From contig JAHELX010000002.1 of NCBI GenBank assembly GCA_024643945.1, positions 3,359 through 39,819 of the forward strand: a stretch of DNA of 36,461 nucleotides. The letters run 5' to 3'. The first letter of the stretch is position 1. Every line of letters starts with the position of its first letter. The notes beneath the pieces are model-generated. The model saw only the letters and a program-made list of their open reading frames with translations. It was not told where the DNA came from and did not search any database. Source of the DNA: Anaerolineales bacterium. Its GTDB lineage: Bacteria; Chloroflexota; Anaerolineae; 4572-78; NAK82. Positions 1 through 7,913 of the stretch are shown piece by piece. Made by a program: the position numbers and the translations under genes.

Positions 1-2021
1 TCGCGAGCCCTCAGTACCTCAGCCACCGACGGGAATTGGCTCAGGTCGGTGTGGGGCAAGAAGAGGGCCGAAGTGAAGGCTTCATAAAAAGTGTTGTCAG
101 CCGAGAGTTCCAGGTAGGTCATCTTTTCGGCTGCTTCGCTTATTCGCTGGCGATATTCTCGATCGAGCAGAGCCAGCAGCGCGCCCCGCAAGGAAGTGTT
201 GCCCAGGAAATGGAATTTCTCCCAGGGCAAGTCAGGTAACAACCCTATCTGGATGGCCTTCTCGATGTTGATATATTGGCCAAAGGAACCACCGATGAGC
301 ACCCGTTCGACCATGGCCAGGTCAATGCCTATGCTCTGCGCCAAGACGGTGAAGCCAGCGTAGATGGCACCTTTGGCTCGGATCAGGTTATCAATGTCCA
401 CTTTGGTAATGACGATGTCACGACCCTGCTCGGTTTCGTTTCCCCAGGCAACAACGTATTCGGGGCCGTGTTCTCCCGGGCGGATACGGGGGGAGCCTAA
501 ATCGAAATTCAGGTTGCCTGCCTTATCTATCACGCCAGTGATGAACATCTCCGAGAGCAACGAGATGAGCCCCGATCCGCAAATGCCATGGGGCGGCGTC
601 GGCTGGCCCTGGGCCTCTAACCTGGGGTTAGGGATCACCCGATAAGTAGGTTCGTAGGTTTCGCTGTTGATCCACACCTCCTCGATAGCGCCAATGGTGG
701 CGCGCATACCATCCTGCACACCAGCCCCTTCGAAAGCAGGGCCAGCCGAGCAGGCACAACTGATCAACCAATCGCAGTCGCCCAACACCATCTCCCCATT
801 GGTGCCCACGTCGAGGAAAAGGGTGAGAGCGCTACTGTCACACATCTGTGAGCCGATGACGCCCGCAGAGATGTCAGCACCCACGTAGCTGGCCACGCCA
901 GGCAAACAGTCCACGTTGGCCTGGGGATGAATGTTGATGCCCAATTCGCTGGCACGCACGGGAGACGGGTGGTTGATGGTAGTGACGAAGGGCTCCAGTC
1001 GAATCGAGTTGGGAGGCAGGCCCAGAAACAGGTGGATCATCGTGCTGTTGCCGGCTACCGTCATCTTGTAGATTTCCGAGGGGCTGATTTTGGCCCGCCG
1101 TGCTGCCCGCTCGAGCAATTCATTGATGGTGCCGACGACCATGGTCTGTAGCTCCCCCAGCCCGTTGTTTTTGCTGGCATAGATGATGCGCGAGATGACA
1201 TCTTCGCCACGCTTGATCTGACCGTTGTACTCGGCAGCCTTGGTGACCACTTCCCCGTTCAACAAGTCCACCAGGTATAGACTGACAGTGGTGGTGCCAA
1301 TGTCCACAGCGGCACCCCATAAGTGCTCCGTGTGGTCTGGGGGTAGCAGGTCCACCAGGCGAGATGGCCCATCGGGATGATCCCACGTGTCCATCTCGAC
1401 AACGGAGGCGACAGTCCAGTTATGCTCTCGCAGTGCCGGCCCCAGTCGGCGCAAGGTGGGGAGGTCGGCAACCAGATCGGTTATCTCACGGGTAGTATCC
1501 ACAGCTTCTTTCAGATGCAACCAGTTATCACTGGCCGGATCCCATCGGGCAAGCAATGGCAAACGAGCACCAACCATAGCCCGTCTCAGACGGGACCAAT
1601 CGTCGGTCTGGTCGGCCATACTGGGCGGATCGAGCGTCAGCGGGAACAAGCGCATCGGCTGCTGCCGGACAGGGTCGTAGATAAAAGGCAGGGTGACCTT
1701 GTCGGCCGTCTTATCGGTCACCAGCCGCCGTTCGATCTTCTCCTGCGGCGGGATCGTGACGACCGCGTCCCCTTCGATTACAGTCTGACAGGCCAGGGCA
1801 TAGCCAGCCGCCAAGTCATCGGAAGTGAGGCGCAGCGTGGAGCGGCGACGCACCCCTGCCCCGTCTTGCACTATGACAGCACAACGTCCGCAGCGCCCCT
1901 GACCGCCGCAGGGCATATTCAGATCCAGGCCAGCCTGGCGCGCTACCTCGGAAAGGAGCGCGCCGGTTGGTGCCTGAACGGTCTCGCCGGAAGGCTCAAA
2001 GCGTATGCTGTGCGTAGCGAT
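1..2021 (-). CDS. acsV: Corrinoid iron-sulfur protein reductive activator (2Fe-2S ferredoxin + ASKHA/DUF4445), C-terminus cut by window edge
   Basis: I translated this frame by hand, because it runs off the left edge. It is open for about 673 codons. The N-terminus carries a plant-type [2Fe-2S] motif C-x5-C-x2-C-x30-C (C38, C44, C47, C78 counted from the proposed start). The rest is an ASKHA-type ATPase with phosphate loops VDIGTTTVS and DVGTNGEMV and the CSAGPAFEGAGV segment typical of DUF4445/RACo proteins. The family uses ATP to reduce inactive Co(II) corrinoid protein back to Co(I). It is the last gene seen in the acs operon, 18 bp after acsC and in the same frame. The start is odd: after an in-frame TAG at 2034-2036 and a strong AGGAGG, no ATG, GTG or TTG occurs before codon 36, which lies inside the iron-sulfur motif. 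The ATC at 2019-2021, 6 nt after AGGAGG, is the best start. The last residues visible (FPSV region) resemble the family C-terminus, so little is missing. Function is sure; the start is not. Confidence 0.9.
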   Translation of the reverse strand, partial: MATHSIRFEPSGETVQAPTGALLSEVARQAGLDLNMPCGGQGRCGRCAVIVQDGAGVRRRSTLRLTSDDLAAGYALACQTVIEGDAVVTIPPQEKIERRLVTDKTADKVTLPFIYDPVRQQPMRLFPLTLDPPSMADQTDDWSRLRRAMVGARLPLLARWDPASDNWLHLKEAVDTTREITDLVADLPTLRRLGPALREHNWTVASVVEMDTWDHPDGPSRLVDLLPPDHTEHLWGAAVDIGTTTVSLYLVDLLNGEVVTKAAEYNGQIKRGEDVISRIIYASKNNGLGELQTMVVGTINELLERAARRAKISPSEIYKMTVAGNSTMIHLFLGLPPNSIRLEPFVTTINHPSPVRASELGINIHPQANVDCLPGVASYVGADISAGVIGSQMCDSSALTLFLDVGTNGEMVLGDCDWLISCACSAGPAFEGAGVQDGMRATIGAIEEVWINSETYEPTYRVIPNPRLEAQGQPTPPHGICGSGLISLLSEMFITGVIDKAGNLNFDLGSPRIRPGEHGPEYVVAWGNETEQGRDIVITKVDIDNLIRAKGAIYAGFTVLAQSIGIDLAMVERVLIGGSFGQYINIEKAIQIGLLPDLPWEKFHFLGNTSLRGALLALLDREYRQRISEAAEKMTYLELSADNTFYEAFTSALFLPHTDLSQFPSVAEVLRAR

Positions 2022-2039
2022 CGTGCTCCTCCTCTACCT

Positions 2040-3386
2040 TTATCCCCACTGCATCTTGAGATAATTGGGCAAGTCCACCGCTTCGCGCGGGCCAACGTTG
2101 ATCTCCCAGCCCGGTAGTTCTTCTTCCAATTCACCCATCAATACGGCCACGTGGCCGGGGATGATGAGACGTTTGTGCCCCAACTTATCGGCAATGCCGG
2201 TGGTGTTCACGCTCTTGGCGATACGCTCAGCGTCGAACTTGCCAGCCGCCCAGGCGGTCAAAACGCTCATGCCTTCAGCGTCAGCGACCAGCAGCCAGCC
2301 GGGGATGCCACTACTCTCGATCTCATTGGCCACAGAGAAGTAGGTGATAGAGAAGTTCGTCGTGACCATCAACGGATCGCTTGGTTTGGGGTTGTTGATC
2401 TCGTAGATGCCAGGCTTCACCTGGATGGGCTTTTGAGGGTCAGTGAAGATGTTGGCCCGCATCACCAGCAAGGGATAGACGGTGCCGGGGCTGAAGCCGT
2501 CGAGGATGATGAAGCCAGCGTATTTGGCGATGTGCTGACCACCCAGGATGGGATCATCGCCGGCAAAGGCGATGATGGGGTAGCCCACTTTGCGTTCGTT
2601 CTTCTTCAGAGCGAGCCGCCGCAGTTGGGTAAAGACGGACAGGCTGCTGTTATAATCGCGCACGCCAGGGTCAAGTACGATGTCCTCAACGCCGGCTCCT
2701 TTCACCTGTTCAGCCAAGGCTGCCAGGGCATCCAGATCACCCCCATCTACGCGCACAGCCAACGGGACTTTGAATTGGGCGGCCAGTTTAGCCATCGCCT
2801 GCCAATTGTCCGGGGTGGCGGCCCACAGCAAGGGCCGAATCCCTTGAGCCGCTTTCAGGCCAGCCTCGGCGGTGGCAGGGTCTTCAGTCAGCAGAATGAG
2901 GGGCAAAGGACAGGCCGCTTTGACGGCAGCTACCGTGGCCGCGAAATCGCCGCCAGCGGCTTCGACGGCGACGCCGTCCAGGGTGAGATCCATACCCACG
3001 TACTCTACCACGTATTGGCCGACAGCGTTTGCTACCTCCGCAGCGTCGGGCTGGGTGTCTTTCACGCGGATGAAAAGACCAGGCTGATGATAGAAAGTCT
3101 TTTCGTGGCGGAAGAGCACAGTTTCGTTACCCACCTCCCGCTTGTGCCCATCAGCCGAGATGGCGATGAGCCGGATGGGTGGCACAGCTGAGGCCTCGAG
3201 CTTGACCTTCGATTCTTCTTCCACGTAGGGGCACTGAGCCAATTCGGCCTGCTTTTGAGCAAGCTTCATGGCAAAAGCCAAGCAGGTGGGAAAACTGCAC
3301 TCCTTGCAGTTAGCATGCTTCTTAACCTCTGGATTCTTACTGCTGGCGGGTAGAAGCTTATAGATTTCAAGGCCAGAAAGAGCCAT
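2040..3386 (-). CDS. acsC: CO dehydrogenase/acetyl-CoA synthase corrinoid iron-sulfur protein, large (gamma) subunit
   Basis: This 448-aa protein is the large subunit of the corrinoid iron-sulfur protein, which carries the methyl group from methyltetrahydrofolate to acetyl-CoA synthase. The N-terminal [4Fe-4S] domain shows C27-x2-C30-x4-C35-x16-C52 in the expected NCKECSFPTC context, followed by a TIM-barrel and a C-terminal corrinoid-binding region. Its length matches AcsC/CdhE proteins (about 440-460 aa). The ATG is preceded by GGAGG at a 6-nt spacing. It follows acsD after a 152-bp gap that holds a dispersed repeat, and precedes acsV by 18 bp. The delta-before-gamma order (acsD-acsC) differs from the C-then-D order I recall in Moorella. 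Identification is firm from the cysteine spacing, length and operon context. Confidence 0.95.
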   Translation of the reverse strand: MALSGLEIYKLLPASSKNPEVKKHANCKECSFPTCLAFAMKLAQKQAELAQCPYVEEESKVKLEASAVPPIRLIAISADGHKREVGNETVLFRHEKTFYHQPGLFIRVKDTQPDAAEVANAVGQYVVEYVGMDLTLDGVAVEAAGGDFAATVAAVKAACPLPLILLTEDPATAEAGLKAAQGIRPLLWAATPDNWQAMAKLAAQFKVPLAVRVDGGDLDALAALAEQVKGAGVEDIVLDPGVRDYNSSLSVFTQLRRLALKKNERKVGYPIIAFAGDDPILGGQHIAKYAGFIILDGFSPGTVYPLLVMRANIFTDPQKPIQVKPGIYEINNPKPSDPLMVTTNFSITYFSVANEIESSGIPGWLLVADAEGMSVLTAWAAGKFDAERIAKSVNTTGIADKLGHKRLIIPGHVAVLMGELEEELPGWEINVGPREAVDLPNYLKMQWG

Positions 3387-3508
3387 AGTTTACCTCCAAT
3401 AGTTGATCCGTTAGCTGGTTTAGTTGGTTGGCTGGCACGTATTGCGTAAAGCGTGAAACGTGAGGAGCGAAACCTATCACGGGTACGTACGGCGCATGAC
3501 GTTTCGCG

Positions 3509-3533
3509 TTTTCCCCAAAGGGGACCTATGGGT
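3509..3533. repeat. Dispersed repeat word in the acsD-acsC spacer
   Basis: Starts TTTTCCCC, ends GGACCTATGGGT. Identical over 24 bp with the reverse strand of 31851-31874 and nearly identical to 21427-21447. The rest of the 152-bp spacer (3387-3538) has an imperfect inverted repeat of GTGAAACGT-like words; no gene. Confidence 0.85.
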
Positions 3534-3538
3534 ACGCA

Positions 3539-4495
3539 TCACTCCTTATTCATCAGCGCATTGATCATCGCTCGCACCCGCTTGGCCGACTCGGGGTGGC
3601 GCAACACCACAATGTCGGCCCCTGACTCTATAAGGGTGCTGGCGGTAAGCGTTTCCCAGTTGATAGCCCGCTCGGCCCAATCGCCCCAGACCTCGGGGAC
3701 GCCCTCGCCGGCGCGCGCCTCCTTGGTACGCCACGCCTCTTCGCCTGGCGTGACAAGCATCGGTTGCTGGGTCATGCTGTCCCCTTGCATGGCTGCAATC
3801 CGCAGTCGTTCCATGACGCTGTAGCCGTACTCCATACCGTAGCCCAAGGCTCCGGTGGTCGGGTCCATCAGGATACGCTCCATTGGCAGCCCCATATCGC
3901 TGATGAGGATGTTGAGTTGCTTGGCCAGGTTCACATCCATAGCCGTACGGGCGTTGACCAAATGGCGGTGGGCCAGTGCAGCGGCAACGATGGTACGATA
4001 ATTCTTGTCCTCACACACACCCAGCACCAGGTTCTCACCCTTGCCTTCCTCAGCGACGGCGACCAGGATCTCGTTATCCAGGTCAGCCTGTCCTGGCCCA
4101 AAAACGATGAGGGGTAAGCCGGTATCACTCAGCACCTGGCGCAGTTTCTGTCGGGCATAGTCGGGGGTCAAGTCATTGTGTGGGGTGAACTTGAGCAGCA
4201 CGATATCAGCGCCGACCTCCTCGGCCATTTTAGCCCAGGCAGCGGTATCCTCTGTCACATCACCCCACGCCTCTAGCAATACAGGGGACCAATCGGCAGG
4301 CTTACGGTCCTGCACTTCAACCGCGATCACAGGGGGATGGGGTATCTCCCCCTCAAAATGGAGGAATGGGAGCGTGGTTTCACCACCCACTGTAACGGTT
4401 TTAGCGCGCGTACCGCCGTCGGCAGCGGTAGCGCCCAAGGTGATTTCGCGAACTTTTCCGCTCCACTTCTCTTTGGGGACTTCGATGGTTGGCAT
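3539..4495 (-). CDS. acsD: CO dehydrogenase/acetyl-CoA synthase corrinoid iron-sulfur protein, small (delta) subunit
   Basis: This 318-aa protein is the small subunit of the corrinoid iron-sulfur protein. It has a TIM-barrel fold with no iron-sulfur cysteines and pairs with AcsC to hold the cobamide. Recognisable stretches are the N-terminal KWSGKVREITLG segment, the GGETTLPFL motif and the PVIAVEVQD strand, all usual in AcsD/CdhD. The length is normal for bacterial AcsD (about 310-320 aa). AGGAGG lies 9 nt before the ATG. Upstream, 53 bp away, is a CBS-domain gene. Downstream, 152 bp separates it from acsC, which is unusually long within this otherwise compact operon and contains an inverted or dispersed repeat. 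Confidence 0.94.
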   Translation of the reverse strand: MPTIEVPKEKWSGKVREITLGATAADGGTRAKTVTVGGETTLPFLHFEGEIPHPPVIAVEVQDRKPADWSPVLLEAWGDVTEDTAAWAKMAEEVGADIVLLKFTPHNDLTPDYARQKLRQVLSDTGLPLIVFGPGQADLDNEILVAVAEEGKGENLVLGVCEDKNYRTIVAAALAHRHLVNARTAMDVNLAKQLNILISDMGLPMERILMDPTTGALGYGMEYGYSVMERLRIAAMQGDSMTQQPMLVTPGEEAWRTKEARAGEGVPEVWGDWAERAINWETLTASTLIESGADIVVLRHPESAKRVRAMINALMNKE

Positions 4496-4548
4496 CTACG
4501 ACAACCTCCTTTGATTGTGATTACCAAGAACTGATTTTCGGCCCACCT

Positions 4549-5043
4549 TTATTGGGCCTTTGAATAGCGTTCTATAAACGCTTCAATCGGCGATTTACGT
4601 GGTGCGCCAGCACCCATGTCGGCCACATCGGCTTCGGACTCGGCTGCCAGGTAGCGCAACACGTCCTCAAAGCGTAACACAGCCGCCGGCCAACTGATGC
4701 CGCCGCCGTGATGCATCAGGTAGATTTCGCGCACGCCTTGGTCGAGCATGATCTGGGCAGCAGCAGTGGCAGGAATGTCGGGGGGAACCTGCGGAATATC
4801 AGGCCTCATCACCTCACCGACGGTCAGGGTCTCGATATCGCGCATGTTTGCCCCTGACTGACCAAAAGCAGCAACGGCCTCACGCCGACTGAGCATGCCC
4901 ACAGCGTGGCTATGGCCATCGAGTACGATGAGTGATTCGAGACCCTCGCGGAATAGGATGCGCACGGCTTCTACCAGGAGTGTGTCGGCCTGGCAGGTGG
5001 TAACGCCAATGTGCATCAAATCACGCACCAGCTTGCTGATCAC
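4549..5043 (-). CDS. CBS-domain-pair protein with C-terminal extension, within the acs operon
   Basis: This 164-aa protein is made of two CBS motifs (about residues 8-60 and 75-133). The usual start pattern VRDLMHIGVTTCQAD is present, and a 30-residue tail rich in Ala, Glu and Asp ends in a basic helix. CBS pairs normally bind adenine nucleotides, S-adenosylmethionine or similar ligands and regulate a partner protein. Start: GTG with GGAG 8 nt upstream; no ATG fits better. It lies 15 bp after the neighbouring CBS gene and 53 bp before acsD, so co-transcription with CODH/ACS is very likely. No catalytic or DNA-binding domain is visible. A role as energy-charge sensor of the CODH/ACS complex is inference. 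The two CBS genes are diverged from each other, not recent duplicates. Confidence 0.85.
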   Translation of the reverse strand: MISKLVRDLMHIGVTTCQADTLLVEAVRILFREGLESLIVLDGHSHAVGMLSRREAVAAFGQSGANMRDIETLTVGEVMRPDIPQVPPDIPATAAAQIMLDQGVREIYLMHHGGGISWPAAVLRFEDVLRYLAAESEADVADMGAGAPRKSPIEAFIERYSKAQ

Positions 5044-5058
5044 CTGGTCAACTCCAGC

Positions 5059-5460
5059 CTACTCCTCGGGCGTATTAGCCATCTCACGTACCACGTCGCT
5101 CAACGAAAGCACGCCGACCGGCCGATTAGGGGTGCGTCCCCCTTGCACGATGAGCAGCCGATGGATGCGCTGGTCAAGCATCATCTGGGTGGCAACGTCG
5201 AGGGGGATATCACCGATGATAGTGACTACGTTGGGGGTCATAATTTCGTCTGCGGTTCGGTACTGCCAATCACCCTGCACATAGGCACGGGCCAGATCGG
5301 TCTGAGAGATGACCCCTTCAGCCCGTCCGCTTTCGTCCAACACAAATATAGCATTGATGCCATACTCATGCAAACGACGGGCGATGTCAATGGCGGATTC
5401 GTCGGCCCAGCAGGTGATAACCCCCCGGTGCATCACGTCGCGGATTAACTTGTGGCTCAT
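5059..5460 (-). CDS. Stand-alone CBS-domain-pair protein, within the acs operon
   Basis: This 133-aa protein is almost exactly one CBS pair (Bateman module): IRDVMHRGVITCWAD at the N-terminus, the GRAEGVISQTDLARA core of the first repeat, and MTPNVVTIIGDIPLDVA starting the second. There is nothing beyond the pair, so it should act by binding a small ligand and a partner protein, possibly the adjacent CBS protein as a heterodimer. The ATG has only a weak purine-rich stretch upstream. It lies 156 bp downstream of acsB, behind a hairpin-rich spacer, and 15 bp before the second CBS gene. Family membership is clear; its role in acetyl-CoA synthesis is inferred only from position. Confidence 0.86.
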   Translation of the reverse strand: MSHKLIRDVMHRGVITCWADESAIDIARRLHEYGINAIFVLDESGRAEGVISQTDLARAYVQGDWQYRTADEIMTPNVVTIIGDIPLDVATQMMLDQRIHRLLIVQGGRTPNRPVGVLSLSDVVREMANTPEE

Positions 5461-5487
5461 CTCATCTTCTTTCTCTTAGAAGCTGTT

Positions 5488-5521
5488 AGAAACCAGGTTT
5501 ACGCAGAAAAACCTGGTTTCT
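5488..5521. repeat. 13-bp inverted repeat between acsB and the CBS genes
   Basis: Arms AGAAACCAGGTTT (5488-5500) and complement (5509-5521) with an 8-nt loop. The rest of 5461-5616 has TAGCAAGTAG-type words (5550-5600) that also pair with one another (AGTAGCAAGTA/TACTTGCTACT), and the word GTGTCTGAAAA in reverse. It could stabilise or stop the acsAB message before the CBS-acsDCV part. Confidence 0.85.
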
Positions 5522-5616
5522 GAGACACTTTTCAGACACGTTCTTACGCAGCAAGTAGCAAGTAAGCAGAATCGCTACTTGCTACTCGCTATTCGCTACG
5601 TGTCGCCCGCCATTCG

Positions 5617-7896
5617 TTAGAACATCGGATCCATAGTCAGTGCCGGGTGGCCCATCTTCTCCAAGTGAACGAGTAAATCATCCACCTCGATGCAGATGGT
5701 TTCGTCAGCGATCTTGTCGAGGAGATCGGGATCACCTTCGCGCTCAACTACAGCCTTTAGCTCTTCCGCCATGGTCTGCTTGAGGAAGCTACTCATCCAC
5801 ACCACTCGCTTGAAACCGCCGTCGGCGGAGATGAACTTGGGGCTGGTGAGATAGTACTTGCCCACTCCCATCACCCCAGGTGTTTGCAGACCACCACCGG
5901 CAATACCCGCCAGGGTGCTGAAGGTCATCCCAGCTGGCGTCATGCTGGGATCTTCACGGGAAACAACCATCACCCCATTGGCCTCAGGGATGACCATCAC
6001 AATGCACTCAAAGCAACCGCAGGCGGTCATCGGGTTCTCCATAATAGAGTACATGGTGACTTCCTGGACGGTGCCGTGAGAGGCCTGTTCTGCGAACTGG
6101 TTGGGGCCCTCCCAGTAGCCCTTAACTGAGTCAATCTGACGGCCCTTGGGGATAGGTTGGTTAGGACCGGTGGGATTGATCTCAAAGCTGGCCTTGCAGT
6201 CCAGCCAGTTGTAAGCGCCACACAAACCCACCCGCTGCGGCGTGACGACGCAGACGTGGTTGGGAGCGAAAGACTGGCAAAGCGTACAAGAGTAAAACTC
6301 ATCTACCGAGTCGTCGGTCAGGTCTTCCAGCCGCTTGTTGCGATAGTCATAGGCCTCACGCGCCTTCTCCAACCATTCGGCATGCAGTGCCGGATCGGTG
6401 ATGATCTTTACCTGGACTTTGTCTACGATGCTGCCGAAGTCGGCGTGGAAGCGAGCGTGTAGGATTTCACCGAAGTGCTGCAGATTGAACCCTTTGTCGG
6501 CCGCCCCTTTGCCGATGCGAATCCAGGCAATGTCTCGCTGACCGATGTGCTGGATGCCTGATGCCCCATTGATGAAATAGTGTACCTGGCGCTCGAGTAC
6601 CGGCTCAAAGTCGAGCTGCATCTTGCGGCCAGCGGCTTTGATGACGATGCCCATATCCATCGCGCCGCCAACTTCCACATCTTCGAAATCGGGGCCGATG
6701 ATCTCGATTTTCCCGTCTTCCACCTCGTCCATTTCGGCCATACGCAGATACTCGAAGGCCCGGGATTTCTTGCCACCAAACTCAACACGCATGTCAGCTC
6801 GGCGCACCACCTCGCCCTCAAAGGCCGAGCCGTAGGGGACGGGAATCGGCACGTCGGTGACTTTGACTTTGACGCCTCGCACCTCGATGCACTTCTGCAC
6901 CAGCCGCTCAGCCTTTTCCATGTCGTCCTCGCCGGGGATTTCATTCCACGGCATCGAGATGACGTGTTCGTAGGCAGTGACGCCGGTTGGCAAGATTTGG
7001 GGGATGACGGTGTCGGCGATGACGGGGAAGCCATAACTAATTGCGCCAGCGGCGGTAGCATATTTCAGATCGTCCACTTCACCCAAGGCCAGCACAAAGG
7101 CGAATACACGGAATTTGTTATACAAGAAGATGTCGCGCGGTTGGCCCCCTTTCATACCACCAAAGGTTAGGGCCGAACGGGTGGCGAAGCCCAGAGCGTA
7201 GATGGCGCTGATGGTATCGGTGCCAAAGGGGACGATGTAGGTATCGTAGCCCATCTCCACCCCTTCTTCTTGTAATTGGTGGATGATGGATCGGCCATTG
7301 ACGTTACCACTCAAGAAGATCAGGATGTTGCGGCGTTGCAGTTCGCGCACAAGCTTGACAGCAACTTCGTTGCTTCTGGCACAGCCGACAATAGCTGCAA
7401 AGCCCGGCATACGCCCGTCGACGAGCTGAATACCCCAACTGCGAAGCTGGATGTCATCGATGGGGCCATTGAGGTGTCCGTCGCCGTTACCCTCAAAATC
7501 AGGGCTGGTGAAGGCGGTGCCGCCAGCCAGGTGAAATCCAGGCAATATCTCCGGCTGTTGACCCATCACAAAACGAACACTCTCGATGGCTTCTTCGGCC
7601 AGCAGGGTTGCGACACCGCTGTCGAGCGTCTCCCCCAGGTAAGGAGTCCAGCGTTTCTCGGACGGGATAGGGTGCAACAAGCTTTTAGCCCGCTCCAGGA
7701 CCGGGACTAACTCCCCGAGTGTACTAACCTCCCGCCCAGTCAAGCCCAGGGTAACGGGCAGATAGTAGGCCGTGTTAGGGAAGGTCACGGGCGTATCAGC
7801 CCCTTTTTCGGCGATGGCCTTTTGCAGTAAGGTTTCGGCTTCGTTGACAATCATCGTTGCGCCACGGATGGCGCGGGTAGCAATGTATCGACTCAT
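5617..7896 (-). CDS. acsB: Acetyl-CoA synthase (CO-methylating), beta subunit
   Basis: This 759-aa enzyme joins CO, a corrinoid-bound methyl group and CoA into acetyl-CoA at the A-cluster. The [4Fe-4S] ligands are C537, C540, C549 and C559, and the distal nickel is held by the C626-G627-C628 motif. These spacings match those I recall for Moorella AcsB (C506, C509, C518, C528, C595-G-C597), including the 67-residue gap from the last cluster cysteine to the CGC motif. A Phe (F543) sits in the equivalent QSF position. The protein keeps the roughly 310-residue N-terminal CODH-docking domain that archaeal CdhC lacks, so it is the bacterial type. Start ATG has AGGAG about 9 nt upstream. It follows acsA by 17 bp. 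Identification is certain. Confidence 0.98.
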   Translation of the reverse strand: MSRYIATRAIRGATMIVNEAETLLQKAIAEKGADTPVTFPNTAYYLPVTLGLTGREVSTLGELVPVLERAKSLLHPIPSEKRWTPYLGETLDSGVATLLAEEAIESVRFVMGQQPEILPGFHLAGGTAFTSPDFEGNGDGHLNGPIDDIQLRSWGIQLVDGRMPGFAAIVGCARSNEVAVKLVRELQRRNILIFLSGNVNGRSIIHQLQEEGVEMGYDTYIVPFGTDTISAIYALGFATRSALTFGGMKGGQPRDIFLYNKFRVFAFVLALGEVDDLKYATAAGAISYGFPVIADTVIPQILPTGVTAYEHVISMPWNEIPGEDDMEKAERLVQKCIEVRGVKVKVTDVPIPVPYGSAFEGEVVRRADMRVEFGGKKSRAFEYLRMAEMDEVEDGKIEIIGPDFEDVEVGGAMDMGIVIKAAGRKMQLDFEPVLERQVHYFINGASGIQHIGQRDIAWIRIGKGAADKGFNLQHFGEILHARFHADFGSIVDKVQVKIITDPALHAEWLEKAREAYDYRNKRLEDLTDDSVDEFYSCTLCQSFAPNHVCVVTPQRVGLCGAYNWLDCKASFEINPTGPNQPIPKGRQIDSVKGYWEGPNQFAEQASHGTVQEVTMYSIMENPMTACGCFECIVMVIPEANGVMVVSREDPSMTPAGMTFSTLAGIAGGGLQTPGVMGVGKYYLTSPKFISADGGFKRVVWMSSFLKQTMAEELKAVVEREGDPDLLDKIADETICIEVDDLLVHLEKMGHPALTMDPMF

Positions 7897-7913
7897 CGTA
7901 ACTCTCTCCTTTT

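Noticed and set aside
1377..2117. Long plus-strand ORF opposite acsV
   Set aside because: Shadow of the acsV frame on the other strand; no recognisable domain, while the minus-strand translation has a full ferredoxin-ASKHA architecture.
2151..3191. 346-codon plus-strand ORF opposite acsC
   Set aside because: Antisense to a firmly identified gene; no domain resemblance; the low stop frequency is expected from codon bias.
6423..7061. 212-codon minus-strand ORF inside acsB
   Set aside because: Alternative frame of acsB, Ser/Pro/Arg-rich without domain.
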